A DNA stretch of 35,825 nt from CAZKYX01 sp964557125 (GTDB lineage: Bacteria > Patescibacteriota > Microgenomatia > Levybacterales > GWA1-39-11). A model generated the notes under the pieces. That model saw only the letters and a program-made list of their open reading frames with translations. It was not told where the DNA came from and made no database searches. This document shows, piece by piece, positions 5,419-13,357 of the stretch; within the stretch, counting starts at the first letter, position 1, and each line of letters starts with the position of its first letter. The stretch spans positions 1-35,825 of the forward strand of contig CAZKYX010000013.1 of the NCBI GenBank assembly GCA_964557125.1, given 5' to 3'. The position numbers and the translations under genes are program-made.

Positions 5419-7095
5419 TGGTGGCTTATTTAACTTTACGACAAAAAAAGCAGGTGACCCATCCGGTGTTTTTATCACTTGCAATATCTCTGCGTTCTTC
5501 GGAAGCTTACAGTCGCTCTTATCTATAAAGACGGTATCAGTATTACTATAGTCAAGTTTGGCATACTCATTTGGATCACCTTCGAGAGGACAAGCGGGCT
5601 GCCTGTATATCATATTTAAAAAGCGAAGCTTATCTTTTTCTTGAGGGGAACCCATATCCTGAAACTTTTGAGGATCAAACTTATTATAGAAAAGGTAAAA
5701 AATAAGATTATTATTACGTTCCGTTGTCATAACAATGGTTTTGAATTTGGGTGTTAACTCGTCTATTGCAAAAATTAACTCTCTTTCTGCTGCGCTCCTA
5801 TTCCATGGCTCATGAATTTTCGTGTGATAAAAGTAATTATGGAAAAAGTAGAGTGAATTTTGAAGTAAAAATAGAACAAAAAGCATTAGAACAACCCAGC
5901 CCCATTTCTTTTTAAAAAGCTGCAAAAATTCATCCAGACCAAATGCACTCATCATGAGAAGAGCATAAAGTGTCATACTTGAACGCTGAATATTTGGTAT
6001 GTCCTCCCATGTAAGTCCCGCAGGAATTGGACCAATGAAAAGCCAAGCAACTGGAATAAGATAAACAAATTTCCTAGTTCTTATCCCATCTGCCAGAAGC
6101 ACAGCAAGACCAAACAGTATAAATGGAGCCTCAATCGGATACACATTTCCAGACCAAGGCACCTTATATCTTACGGGCAATCCCGTGTTCACGAACAAAA
6201 ATTCGCCATCAAAATGTTGAGCGTATGAAATCGCAAATAGCCTTCCGTAAAAATATAGCTTGTTGTGGTTAAATCTTGTAATAAGAGGGTTTTGAATTCC
6301 ATCTTCATCTTGAGACTGCTTTAATTCAGTAGTTCCACCAGGAATATTTAAAATACTAACGTTGAGTGGCCTATCAGAACCTTTACCGGCCGTAAAAAGA
6401 AAAAGAAGAGAAAGCAACAGAGCACCAAATAGTACGGTTGAGTAAACAATTTTTTTCTTACTTGCCTTCCAATGTTTTAAAGAAAAAACTAACAAAAATA
6501 AAACAAATACGGGAACGAAAAAGCGCGCTGAGTGATAAAACAAAAAACTCACCTCAAACACTAAAAACCCTGAAACAAGCAACGGAATAATATTTTTTTT
6601 GGACTTTATTCCTTTCACAACAAGGGTAGTACCAACAATCACAAAAAAAGCAGCAATTACACCCTCAGAAGTTGCTCGAGAAATAACAATATGCCAAGGA
6701 GAAATTGCGAGAAGCAAGGCTCCAATATTTGCAATTCTTCTTCTCTCAAACAATTCGAGTAGCAAAAAATAGAAAGCAACGACAGAGAGAACTCCAAATA
6801 GTGCAGAGGGAAGTCTTACAGCCAGCTCATTAAGACCTAAGATGGCGACAAAGGGAATGTCTAGATAATGGTATCCAGCGGGCCGAAAATCACCGAATTG
6901 ATCTATTGCTAAGGGAAGGAAATTGCCATTCTGGTCATGCGCTGTTTTAAGGAGCGAATACGCGTTATATCCAATACTTGCCTCATCTCCATGAAGCCCA
7001 ACGGGAATATCACTGAGTTGAAAGGTTCTAAGAAAAAGCGCAACAAGAAATACGAGAAGTAAAAACCAATACTTAATAAATAACTTCTTTACCAT
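5407..7095 (-). CDS. GT39-type (PMT/ArnT-like) membrane glycosyltransferase
   Basis: 562 aa, about 10-12 transmembrane helices. The first helix (~8-24) is followed by an extracytoplasmic loop with the family's acidic motif GLHGDEASIGYNA (D37, E38), the catalytic region of dolichyl/polyprenyl-phosphate-dependent transferases such as PMT and ArnT. A conserved aromatic-rich loop follows (QFGDFRPAGYHYLDIPF, ~66-82). The C-terminal ~140 residues form a soluble extracytoplasmic domain. It probably transfers a sugar from a polyprenyl carrier to a protein or glycan at the cell surface; the acceptor is unknown. An extended -10 (TGC TATATT, hexamer 7112-7117) lies 16 nt before the ATG. Confidence 0.87.
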   Translation of the reverse strand: MVKKLFIKYWFLLLVFLVALFLRTFQLSDIPVGLHGDEASIGYNAYSLLKTAHDQNGNFLPLAIDQFGDFRPAGYHYLDIPFVAILGLNELAVRLPSALFGVLSVVAFYFLLLELFERRRIANIGALLLAISPWHIVISRATSEGVIAAFFVIVGTTLVVKGIKSKKNIIPLLVSGFLVFEVSFLFYHSARFFVPVFVLFLLVFSLKHWKASKKKIVYSTVLFGALLLSLLFLFTAGKGSDRPLNVSILNIPGGTTELKQSQDEDGIQNPLITRFNHNKLYFYGRLFAISYAQHFDGEFLFVNTGLPVRYKVPWSGNVYPIEAPFILFGLAVLLADGIRTRKFVYLIPVAWLFIGPIPAGLTWEDIPNIQRSSMTLYALLMMSAFGLDEFLQLFKKKWGWVVLMLFVLFLLQNSLYFFHNYFYHTKIHEPWNRSAAERELIFAIDELTPKFKTIVMTTERNNNLIFYLFYNKFDPQKFQDMGSPQEKDKLRFLNMIYRQPACPLEGDPNEYAKLDYSNTDTVFIDKSDCKLPKNAEILQVIKTPDGSPAFFVVKLNKPPLEE

Positions 7096-7171
7096 AGGTA
7101 ATAATCTATTTAATATAGCACATGGGAAAAATAAAAGAAGTTGGTGAAATTTTGTTCGTGTCGAAAAATTC

Positions 7172-7435
7172 TTATGCTTCTCTTAAATACTCTTTCAACA
7201 TTGCCCTAAGGGTAACTTTCCCCTTTGTTGTTTTGAAGTATTCTTCTCGCCTTTTAGCATCCTTTTGATTTTTGTAAGCCTCATAAAATATAAGGTCGAG
7301 TGGAACGTAGCTCTGTGTGGAGCGCACTAATCTACTGTTGTGCTCAACTAAACGTTTCTTTAGGTTTTGAGTATAACCAACATAAATAAACTTCTTATTA
7401 ACATTCTCGAGAACGTACACGTAGAAAAATTGCAT
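7172..7435 (-). CDS. GIY-YIG endonuclease-domain protein (YhbQ/UPF0213-like)
   Basis: 87 aa, a single GIY-YIG domain. FYVYVLEN (residues 4-11) and FIYVGYT (16-22) match the GIY and YIG strands. The catalytic Arg in LKKRL (R28) and a Glu in RREEYFK (~E64) are present, so it could cleave DNA. These stand-alone proteins are common and have no settled role; repair or mobility are both possible. The ATG lies directly at the end of an intrinsic-terminator-like hairpin plus T-run (7436-7466) that follows tRNA-fMet. Expression is therefore probably by readthrough. Flanking DNA is full of repeats, consistent with a mobile history. Confidence 0.87.
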   Translation of the reverse strand: MQFFYVYVLENVNKKFIYVGYTQNLKKRLVEHNSRLVRSTQSYVPLDLIFYEAYKNQKDAKRREEYFKTTKGKVTLRAMLKEYLREA

Positions 7436-7466
7436 AAAAAATGGGACGTACCATTGCGGTACATCC
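7436..7466 (-). terminator. Intrinsic terminator downstream of tRNA-fMet
   Basis: On the minus strand, arms GGGATGTACC and GGTACGTCCC around a GCAAT loop are followed by ATTTTTT. It would end the tRNA-fMet transcript and overlaps the start region of the GIY-YIG gene. Confidence 0.7.
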
Positions 7467-7519
7467 CTGCCTTACCAGTCACTGCGAAGCGATGAACCTG
7501 AACGCAGTGAATGGTTCGT

Positions 7520-7533
7520 TGTTGCGGAGTAAG
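7520..7533 (-). repeat. Partial copy of the tRNA-fMet 3' end
   Basis: Fourteen bases (CTTACTCCGCAACA on the minus strand) identical to the T-stem 3' strand, acceptor 3' strand and tail of tRNA-fMet recur 52 bp downstream of the intact gene. Between them is a perfect 9-bp hairpin (CATATTTTC/GAAAATATG, 7551-7572) and a small GGAG/CTCC hairpin. Confidence 0.75.
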
Positions 7534-7573
7534 CGGAGCTTCCTCCACTGCCATATTTTCTGATGAAAATATG

Positions 7574-7643
7574 TTGCGGAGTAAGGAGTTGAACCTTATC
7601 TAGGAGATTATGAGCCTCCTGTGCAGCCGTACACTACCCCGCG
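7574..7643 (-). tRNA. tRNA-Met(CAU), probable initiator tRNA-fMet
   Basis: The acceptor is CGCGGGG with CTCCGCA, so position 1-72 is a C-A mismatch, the hallmark of bacterial initiators. The anticodon arm is GGAGG-CTCATAA-TCTCC and the T-arm TAAGG-TTCAACT-CCTTA. The D-arm GTGT/GCAC has a compact 6-nt loop. The three G-C pairs usual at 29-31/39-41 in initiators are absent (A-U, G-C, G-U), which is odd. The alternative is a second elongator or Ile2 tRNA. CCA is not encoded as such (tail A-CA). Confidence 0.8.
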
Positions 7644-7713
7644 ATGAGTATTGGTTATTATAGAGGTTTTAAGCCTCAAAGGCAAGCTTCACAACTCTCA
7701 AAATGAGCTTACA

Positions 7714-7742
7714 TTGTAATTTTCCCGTCCTTTTAGTACAAT
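7714..7742 (+). promoter_or_regulatory. rplY promoter, leaderless
   Basis: -35 TTGTAA (7714-7719), 17-bp spacer, -10 TACAAT (7737-7742). The ATG follows after 7 nt, so the transcript should start at or next to the start codon. Confidence 0.75.
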
Positions 7743-7749
7743 ACATTGA

Positions 7750-8475
7750 ATGAAAAGAGAATCTTTAAAGGCTGAAAAAAGAACTGTTGCTGGAAAGCAA
7801 GTCAAAAAACTTCGACGAGAAGGCATTTTGCCAGCAAATATTTTTGGCAAAAACTTTGCCTCAACTCAAGTGCAACTTCCATTGAAGGAGTTTGTAGAAG
7901 TATTTTCAAAGGTGCATGAAACGGGTCTTATTGACCTTGAGGTCGGTAGCGAGACACACCCAGTTCTCATCAAAAACGTACAAGTTCACCCTCTTGAATA
8001 CACACCTATCCATGCTGACTTCTATCGTGTTAACCTCAAAGAAAAGGTTAAAACTGCTATTCCAATCGTTTCTATTGGGGAGCCAAAAGCAGTAACTGAC
8101 AAAATCGGAGTACTCCTTCAGACATTAAATGAAATTGAGGTTGAAGCTCTTCCAACTGATTTGCCAGAACACTTTGAAGTTAATGTTGAAGCTCTTGCCG
8201 CAGTTGATGACAACATCACACTTGAAGATTTGAAAATTCCAACAGGTGTTACTGTTCTCACAGAAGGAACTCCAACCATATTTAGAATTGATGACTTGGT
8301 ATCAGAAGCTGCTGAAGAACTTGCAGCAGAAGAAGAAGCAGCAGCCGAAGCAGCAGCCGATGAAGGCGCCGTCGCAACAGCAGAAAAGGCTGAAGGCGAA
8401 GAAGGAAAAGAAGAGTCCGGTGAATCAGGATCAACAGAAGAAGCTAAAGCAGACGCTGAAAAATCTTCAGAATAA
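7750..8475 (+). CDS. rplY: 50S ribosomal protein L25 (TL5/CTC type)
   Basis: 241 aa. The N-terminal L25 domain (~1-90) binds 5S rRNA and contains the recognisable REGILPANIFGK and HADFYRVN segments. A beta-rich CTC domain (~95-190) includes GVLLQTLNEIEVEALPTDLP. The last ~50 residues are a low-complexity Ala/Glu/Lys tail, strongly acidic and probably disordered, as in other long CTC-type proteins. A consensus promoter ends 7 nt before the ATG, so the mRNA is leaderless. The gene converges with the TPR gene, with only 2 bp between stops. Confidence 0.95.
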   Translation: MKRESLKAEKRTVAGKQVKKLRREGILPANIFGKNFASTQVQLPLKEFVEVFSKVHETGLIDLEVGSETHPVLIKNVQVHPLEYTPIHADFYRVNLKEKVKTAIPIVSIGEPKAVTDKIGVLLQTLNEIEVEALPTDLPEHFEVNVEALAAVDDNITLEDLKIPTGVTVLTEGTPTIFRIDDLVSEAAEELAAEEEAAAEAAADEGAVATAEKAEGEEGKEESGESGSTEEAKADAEKSSE

Positions 8476-8477
8476 AC

Positions 8478-8828
8478 TCAGTTTTTTACTATTTCCTCAC
8501 GCAATTCATTCGCTTTCACAAATAGTGGATCTATATGCAATGCTTTCTGAAGATACCCCAACGCCGCCTTCTTGTCTCCCATATTAAGTGATGCAACTGA
8601 TGCGTTATATAAAACATCCGGCTCAGTTGGGTACTGAGCAACCGCATTCATCCAATAAGAAGCTTTCTCTTCTCTTGCTTCTTTTATTGAGTTAATGTTT
8701 TTAATTTCCACGCGCATATCATTTATTGCAAAAACCAAAATTATTGCTTGCGCAAAAAGGAAAAGACAGCAATACGTCAACAGATATTTCTTCATTGATT
8801 CTTGCTGAAAAATTGATAGATACTTCAT
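8478..8828 (-). CDS. Membrane-anchored TPR protein
   Basis: 116 aa. A hydrophobic helix near the N-terminus (~14-34) acts as signal anchor. A charged linker is followed by TPR-like helices: YWMNAVAQYPTEPDVLYNAS and KKAALGYLQKALHIDPLF, the latter with the A-x3-L-x2-A-L-x2-D-P pattern of a TPR. Probably a protein-interaction module outside or at the membrane; the partner is unknown. A second in-frame Met at residue 12 (MKKYLL, 8795) would give a more typical signal anchor. Upstream, the element ATATTACCG occurs twice 22 bp apart (8841-8875 region), a possible operator. Confidence 0.7.
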   Translation of the reverse strand: MKYLSIFQQESMKKYLLTYCCLFLFAQAIILVFAINDMRVEIKNINSIKEAREEKASYWMNAVAQYPTEPDVLYNASVASLNMGDKKAALGYLQKALHIDPLFVKANELREEIVKN

Positions 8829-8936
8829 ATTAGTTATTCATTCGGTAATATAACGGTTATTATGCGGTAATATTTGCCTTAGGGTCTATTCTAGCTTCTT
8901 AAAGTATGTAATTCAATAATTTTGAAGCAAATTACA

Positions 8937-9743
8937 CTAAGGGAGATTTTTCAGATACGCCAAAGCACCATAAAGCCCACCCTTTTGATCAAGCTCATCC
9001 TTCTTAACAATTGGGACCTCTGGAAAAATTCCACAAAGCTTTTTTACCGCTTCATTTACTTTCACAAAATCCAACCGCTGCGGAACAGAGCCCCCTAGAA
9101 TAATAACTTCTGGTCCCCACATAACCGCAACATTGTTCAGTCCAATCGCAACCATTTCAGTTATTTCCTCCCATGCCATTGCATCCTCCAACTCATTAGG
9201 AAACTTCCCGTAACGCTCTTTTATTGCACTTCCCGAAACTAATTTTTCAAAGTATTCAACGTCTCGTCCCTTTGCACCAACTAACATGTTGCCGGGTTCA
9301 AAGCTATAGGTAGTAAGATCAACTCTCCCATTCGTTATCCTGCATCCCCCAACTCCTGTTGAAAGCGTTATGTACGCTACAATTTTGTTGTTCTTTCCTG
9401 CACCAAATACGGCTTCTCCAAGACCTACCATAGCTGCATCATTTTCAAGATACACATCTCCCCATATTCCTTTCATTGTCTGCAAAAGTGGCTCATCCAC
9501 CCACATGGGGAAATTTGGTTGGTTAAAGAGCATCCCGCGCTTCTTATCATACGCTCTTACACCACCAACGACCGCATGATAGCGCTCTCCCTTTGAAAGC
9601 TGTTCTCCAACAGATTTCATTTGTGCCATTGCATCTGAAAAACTATGATTTGTGTCAAAAAGCATTACTTCATCTAAAGCCTCGCCAGTACGAGAAACCG
9701 CCATTCGAGTTGTGGTACCACCAATATCAAATACGAGAAACAT
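8937..9743 (-). CDS. ROK-family sugar kinase (glucokinase-like)
   Basis: 268 aa. The ATP phosphate-1 motif DIGGTTTR is at 6-13, the catalytic Asp at 102 in LENDAAM, and phosphate-2 STGVGG at 128-133. The adenosine motif IILGGSVPQ lies near 218. The fold is ROK, but the usual zinc-binding Cys cluster and the preceding GH motif are missing: the corresponding region is EPGNMLVGAKGRD. Sugar specificity therefore cannot be read; glucose, N-acetylmannosamine or another hexose are possible. An extended -10 (TGC TACACT, hexamer 9753-9758) lies 9 nt upstream of the ATG. It sits head-to-tail with valS upstream, 35 bp apart, with its own promoter. Confidence 0.85.
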   Translation of the reverse strand: MFLVFDIGGTTTRMAVSRTGEALDEVMLFDTNHSFSDAMAQMKSVGEQLSKGERYHAVVGGVRAYDKKRGMLFNQPNFPMWVDEPLLQTMKGIWGDVYLENDAAMVGLGEAVFGAGKNNKIVAYITLSTGVGGCRITNGRVDLTTYSFEPGNMLVGAKGRDVEYFEKLVSGSAIKERYGKFPNELEDAMAWEEITEMVAIGLNNVAVMWGPEVIILGGSVPQRLDFVKVNEAVKKLCGIFPEVPIVKKDELDQKGGLYGALAYLKNLP

Positions 9744-9752
9744 ACTACATAA

Positions 9753-9761
9753 AGTGTAGCA
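9753..9761 (-). promoter_or_regulatory. ROK kinase promoter (extended -10)
   Basis: On the minus strand TGC precedes TACACT (hexamer 9753-9758), 9 nt from the ATG at 9743. Confidence 0.55.
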
Positions 9762-9778
9762 CGAGAAGAATATAGTCG

Positions 9779-11962
9779 CTAGACTGCAGGCCAGTTTTCA
9801 ATCATGAGGGAACTTTGCGAATTCGTAAGTTTTCTAAAAATCTCATCAGTTACAAATGGCATCATTGGATGGAGCATTGAATTAAGAATTAAGAATAAAG
9901 AATTAAGAACTGCAAATGAGTTCTCATCCATTCGTTGTTTTACATCCTCAATATACACATCTGCAAACTGATGCCAGACAAATTCATAAAGCTTTTCACT
10001 AACTTGATTGAATTGATAGTTATCAATGTTTTTTGTAACCTCTGAAACTAGTACCGAAACTTTTTCAACCCACTCCTTATCATTTTCGTTACTAGCAAAA
10101 TCTTTAAGTTTGTTTATATCATTCTGAGATGTAATCGAAGAATCTTGAGATCTTTCACTTTGTTTAGGAAGACTCACCTGCTGCATCGTAATAAAGCGGG
10201 CAATATTCCAAAGCTTATTTGTAAATCTTCTTGCTGCTTCCAATTTCGGATATGAGAGGACTTGGTCATTTCCAAGAGCCGTTCCATAAACTAAAGCAAA
10301 TCTCACAGCATCTGCACCATACTGTTCCACCAATTCCAATGGATTAACAACATTACCTTTTGATTTACTCATCTTTTTTCCAAGGGGGTCGTTAACAAGA
10401 CCATGCAATACAACATTTTTAAAAGGAACCTTACCAGTAGCAAAAAGTCCCATCATCGCCATTCTTGCAACCCACCATCTTAAAATGTCATACCCTGTTT
10501 CCATAACGCTTGTTGGATAAAAAGTCTCAAAGTCTGTTAAATTCTCTTGTTGCGATTCTTGATTATTGTTCTTTGTTTTGTTGCTACTCATCAAGGTCGC
10601 ATATGGCCATTGGCTTGAGGAGAACCACGTATCAAATGTGTCACTGTCTTGAGTAAGCACTTTCGAATCGCAGTTCGAACATTTTTCGGGTGTCGCGCCC
10701 GTTGTTACCATCCAGTTCGAACATTTTTCGCAACTAAAAGCCGGAATACGAATGCCCCAAACTACTTGTCTAGACACATTCCAATCACGAATATTTTCTA
10801 GAAATTGGAAATACAATTTTTCAAAACTGTTTGGAAAAATTGTAATGTCTCCATTTTTGACAGCATCAATAGCAGGAGCCGCCAGTGGTTCCATTTTGAT
10901 AAACCACTGTTCTTTTGGAAGAGGCTCTAAAATATTTTTACATTTGTAACAAAGCGAAACCCTATTCACATACTCCTCATCAATTTTTTCAATGAGTCCT
11001 TTCTCTTGCATTTTTTCTACAACTGCTTTTCTCGCTTGCTTAACATACAAGCCAACAAACTCACCAGCGTGCTCATTCATTTTTCCGTCAAATCCGATAA
11101 CTTGTATGCTTGGTAGGTTGTGCCGCTTTGCAACGTCAAAATCATTAAAGTCATGAGCCGGAGTTATCTTTACAACTCCAGTTCCAAATTCCATGTCTAC
11201 CATTTCATCAGCTAACACTTTTATCTTGGCACTTCCTAAGACTGTTTCTATTTCCAACTCCCTTCCAACATACTGCTCATACCTTTTGTCCTTTGGGTTA
11301 ACGGCAACAGCTGTATCACCAAATTTTGTTTCAGGCCTTGTCGTTGCCAATACAAGTGGTCCGTACTTTATGTAATACAACGGACTCTTTCGTTCTTCAT
11401 GGACAACCTCCAAATCTGAAAATGATGTTCCATCAAACGAGCAATAATTTACAAGACGCTGCGCTCTATACGCCAAACCTTCATCAAAAAGCTTTTTAAA
11501 ATTTCTATAAACAATCCCTACAATTTCTGGGTCTATGGTTAATTTTTTTCTTGACCAATCAAGCGAAAACCCCATCTTTCTTAGCTGTCCCTCCATAACT
11601 GGCCTATTTCCCTCAACAAATTCTAAAATCATTCCGTAAAGCTCATCGCGCTTGAAATCAAACCTACTCTTTCCCTCAGCTGCCAATTTTTTCTCAAAAA
11701 CAAATTGCGTCTCAAACCCTGCATGATCTGCCCCAGGGAGCCAAAGGGTCTTATCGCCCTTCATTCGATGGTAACGTACGAGTATGTCCTCTATAACATA
11801 CATTGCATGACCAAAATGAAGCGGTGCGTTGGCATTAGGGGGTGGAAGAATTATTGAGTAAGGTGTGCCCTCTGGATTTATCTCAGGCTTAAAGTACCCT
11901 TTTTCTTCCCATTCCTTATAGAGATTTTCCTCTACGTTTTTATGTTCGTAAACTTTGTCCAT
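9779..11962 (-). CDS. valS: Valyl-tRNA synthetase
   Basis: 727 aa class I synthetase that charges tRNA-Val. The HIGH signature is HFGH (49-52) after PPPNANAPL. The CP1 editing domain follows, a zinc-ribbon-like pair CEKCSNW/CSNCDSK appears near 415-435, the KMSKS loop is at ~527-531, and the anticodon-binding domain comes after ~615. The protein ends soon after that domain, so the C-terminal coiled-coil arm of typical bacterial ValRS (about 880-950 aa) is absent. Three segments are encoded by repeat DNA in frame: a degenerate 7-bp array (~460-472), a 56-bp palindromic element (~597-615) and a clear 7-bp array (~684-694). A consensus promoter puts the TSS 2-4 nt before the ATG. Confidence 0.95.
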   Translation of the reverse strand: MDKVYEHKNVEENLYKEWEEKGYFKPEINPEGTPYSIILPPPNANAPLHFGHAMYVIEDILVRYHRMKGDKTLWLPGADHAGFETQFVFEKKLAAEGKSRFDFKRDELYGMILEFVEGNRPVMEGQLRKMGFSLDWSRKKLTIDPEIVGIVYRNFKKLFDEGLAYRAQRLVNYCSFDGTSFSDLEVVHEERKSPLYYIKYGPLVLATTRPETKFGDTAVAVNPKDKRYEQYVGRELEIETVLGSAKIKVLADEMVDMEFGTGVVKITPAHDFNDFDVAKRHNLPSIQVIGFDGKMNEHAGEFVGLYVKQARKAVVEKMQEKGLIEKIDEEYVNRVSLCYKCKNILEPLPKEQWFIKMEPLAAPAIDAVKNGDITIFPNSFEKLYFQFLENIRDWNVSRQVVWGIRIPAFSCEKCSNWMVTTGATPEKCSNCDSKVLTQDSDTFDTWFSSSQWPYATLMSSNKTKNNNQESQQENLTDFETFYPTSVMETGYDILRWWVARMAMMGLFATGKVPFKNVVLHGLVNDPLGKKMSKSKGNVVNPLELVEQYGADAVRFALVYGTALGNDQVLSYPKLEAARRFTNKLWNIARFITMQQVSLPKQSERSQDSSITSQNDINKLKDFASNENDKEWVEKVSVLVSEVTKNIDNYQFNQVSEKLYEFVWHQFADVYIEDVKQRMDENSFAVLNSLFLILNSMLHPMMPFVTDEIFRKLTNSQSSLMIENWPAV
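9879..9910. repeat. Heptanucleotide tandem array 4, inside valS
   Basis: Four units GAATTAA (third GAATAAA) plus GAAC. Because 7 is not a multiple of 3, the units are read in successive frames, giving VLNSLFLILNS in ValRS. Confidence 0.85.
10118..10173. repeat. 56-bp palindromic element, copy 2, inside valS
   Basis: Begins ATCATTCTGAG and ends TTTAGGAAGAC, matching copy 1 (24-79) at both ends and in the CGAAGAATCT core, with the same 56-bp length. It is read in frame as part of the linker LPKQSERSQDSSITSQ between the catalytic and anticodon-binding domains. Confidence 0.75.
10547..10581. repeat. Degenerate heptanucleotide array in valS
   Basis: Five 7-bp steps (TTGTTGC, GATTCTT, GATTATT, GTTCTTT, GTTTTGT) encode the Asn/Gln-rich insert SNKTKNNNQESQQ. 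Degenerate, so the repeat origin is uncertain. Confidence 0.4.
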
Positions 11963-11972
11963 TTGAGCTTTG

Positions 11973-12001
11973 ATTGTATCATGAGCCTCATTTCAGTTCA
12001 A
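11973..12001 (-). promoter_or_regulatory. valS promoter
   Basis: Minus strand: -35 TTGAAC (11996-12001), 17-bp spacer, -10 TACAAT (11973-11978), 10 nt to the ATG at 11962. Confidence 0.75.
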
Positions 12002-12010
12002 GAAAAGAGC

Positions 12011-12039
12011 TTGTACCATTAGGTCAACCTCGCTATACT
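12011..12039 (+). promoter_or_regulatory. Flippase promoter, leaderless
   Basis: -35 TTGTAC (12011-12016), 17-bp spacer, -10 TATACT (12034-12039), 6 nt to the ATG at 12046. It decides the start of the flippase gene and lies back to back with the valS promoter. Confidence 0.75.
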
Positions 12040-12045
12040 TTTACT

Positions 12046-13302
12046 ATGCAACGATTTAATGGAATTGAGCTGAAAAAAATTACTCTTAATACGCTCTTTC
12101 AATTTCTCATTCGACTCTCGACAAGCTTCTCAACTCTTATTGCTACTTTATTAATAGCGTACTTGTCAGGATACGAGCTACTGGGAAGCTTTACGAAAAT
12201 TGTAGCTTTTGTTTCTGTGTTTTATCTCATCGTTGATTTTGGAATGAATCCGATGTTTTTGAAAACTTATTTTCAGAGTATTGAAAAAAACCTAGGCAAC
12301 CTTCTAGTGCTACGCGTTATCATGTCGCTACTTATTATTCCTATTGTTTGCTTTATTGCCCTAACCCTTCCCTACAATCCTACTCACTCCTCAGGTTTTT
12401 CGCCCCTTGAGAAGAATGGAATACTTATTTTTTCACTAACTATTCTTACCATGGCAATTCAAATTTCACTGCAGACGCTCCTTCAAAAAAACCTTGCCTA
12501 CAAATTGTCTATACTTCCAAGTTTTATCTCCTCAATAGTTCTTATTGGTCTTATTTACGTTGGTGTTACGCAAGACAACCTACCGCTTATTCTCTTTGCA
12601 TATGTTCTTGCTGGAGGAGTCGTTTGTGTTCTCTTGGGCCTTCTTCTTAAAGGAGTCTTCTCGCTCCGCCTAACACTTCACAAATTTATCCCGTTTGCAA
12701 AAAACCTCTTTCTACTCTCCCTTCCATTAGGGGTGATGATTGTTTTTAACGTTATGTATTCAAAATCTGATATTTTTCTTATTGCCCTTTTCCAAAGTAA
12801 CAAGGATGTAGGCACTTATGGTATTTCTTACCGCTTTTTTGAAGTTGCGATCTCAATTCCTACATTCCTTTCAAATAGCATCTATCCACTACTCTTGGAC
12901 AAGCTAACAAATTCAAAAGACTACACTGCTCTTCTTAGAAAATATCTGCAATTATTTGGCGCTTTTTCAGTTGCTGGAACTGTACTCGTTGTTTTCTTCT
13001 CCCCAATCTTGCAAATTATAAAACCCGAATTTGTGACATCCGTAGCGCCTCTACAAATTCTTTCACTTTCCATTCCCTTCTTCTTTTTAACAAGCCTTTT
13101 GCAATGGCATTTTCTCATCAAGGGAAAAATGAAATTTCTTGTCTTGCTTTACTTTTTCGCTTTGGTTACGAGTATTATTCTAAATTTGATTTTCATTCCA
13201 AAGTATTCCTATATGGCCGCTGCCATAATAACAGTATTTTCAGAAGGGCTAGTGTTTTTTGCAATGCTATGGTATTTTAGAGAAACGAATAGGCCACAAT
13301 AG
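12046..13302 (+). CDS. MOP-family polysaccharide flippase (Wzx-like)
   Basis: 418 aa from the chosen start, with 12 or more hydrophobic helices and few charged loops, as in oligosaccharide flippases of the MOP superfamily. These move undecaprenyl-linked glycans across the membrane. Recognisable features are the N-terminal amphipathic start followed by FQFLIRLSTSFSTLIATLL and the later SKSDIFLIALF and YGISYRFFEV segments typical of Wzx/RfbX proteins. The frame is open upstream to 11974, but that start would overlap the valS promoter. A strong promoter ends 6 nt before 12046, so MQRFNG is taken as the N-terminus of a leaderless mRNA. The glycan could be a capsule, an S-layer glycan or lipid II-like; an O-antigen ligase-like gene lies at 18.8 kb. 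Confidence 0.87.
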   Translation: MQRFNGIELKKITLNTLFQFLIRLSTSFSTLIATLLIAYLSGYELLGSFTKIVAFVSVFYLIVDFGMNPMFLKTYFQSIEKNLGNLLVLRVIMSLLIIPIVCFIALTLPYNPTHSSGFSPLEKNGILIFSLTILTMAIQISLQTLLQKNLAYKLSILPSFISSIVLIGLIYVGVTQDNLPLILFAYVLAGGVVCVLLGLLLKGVFSLRLTLHKFIPFAKNLFLLSLPLGVMIVFNVMYSKSDIFLIALFQSNKDVGTYGISYRFFEVAISIPTFLSNSIYPLLLDKLTNSKDYTALLRKYLQLFGAFSVAGTVLVVFFSPILQIIKPEFVTSVAPLQILSLSIPFFFLTSLLQWHFLIKGKMKFLVLLYFFALVTSIILNLIFIPKYSYMAAAIITVFSEGLVFFAMLWYFRETNRPQ

Positions 13303-13357
13303 CAATCCTTTTAAGATTTCACTAATGAAAAATATTTGAATAACAACTGAAAGTCGT

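Noticed and set aside
11974..12045. N-terminal extension of the flippase (24 residues)
   Set aside because: It would overlap the -10 and -35 boxes of both divergent promoters, and the peptide is not hydrophobic or conserved-looking.
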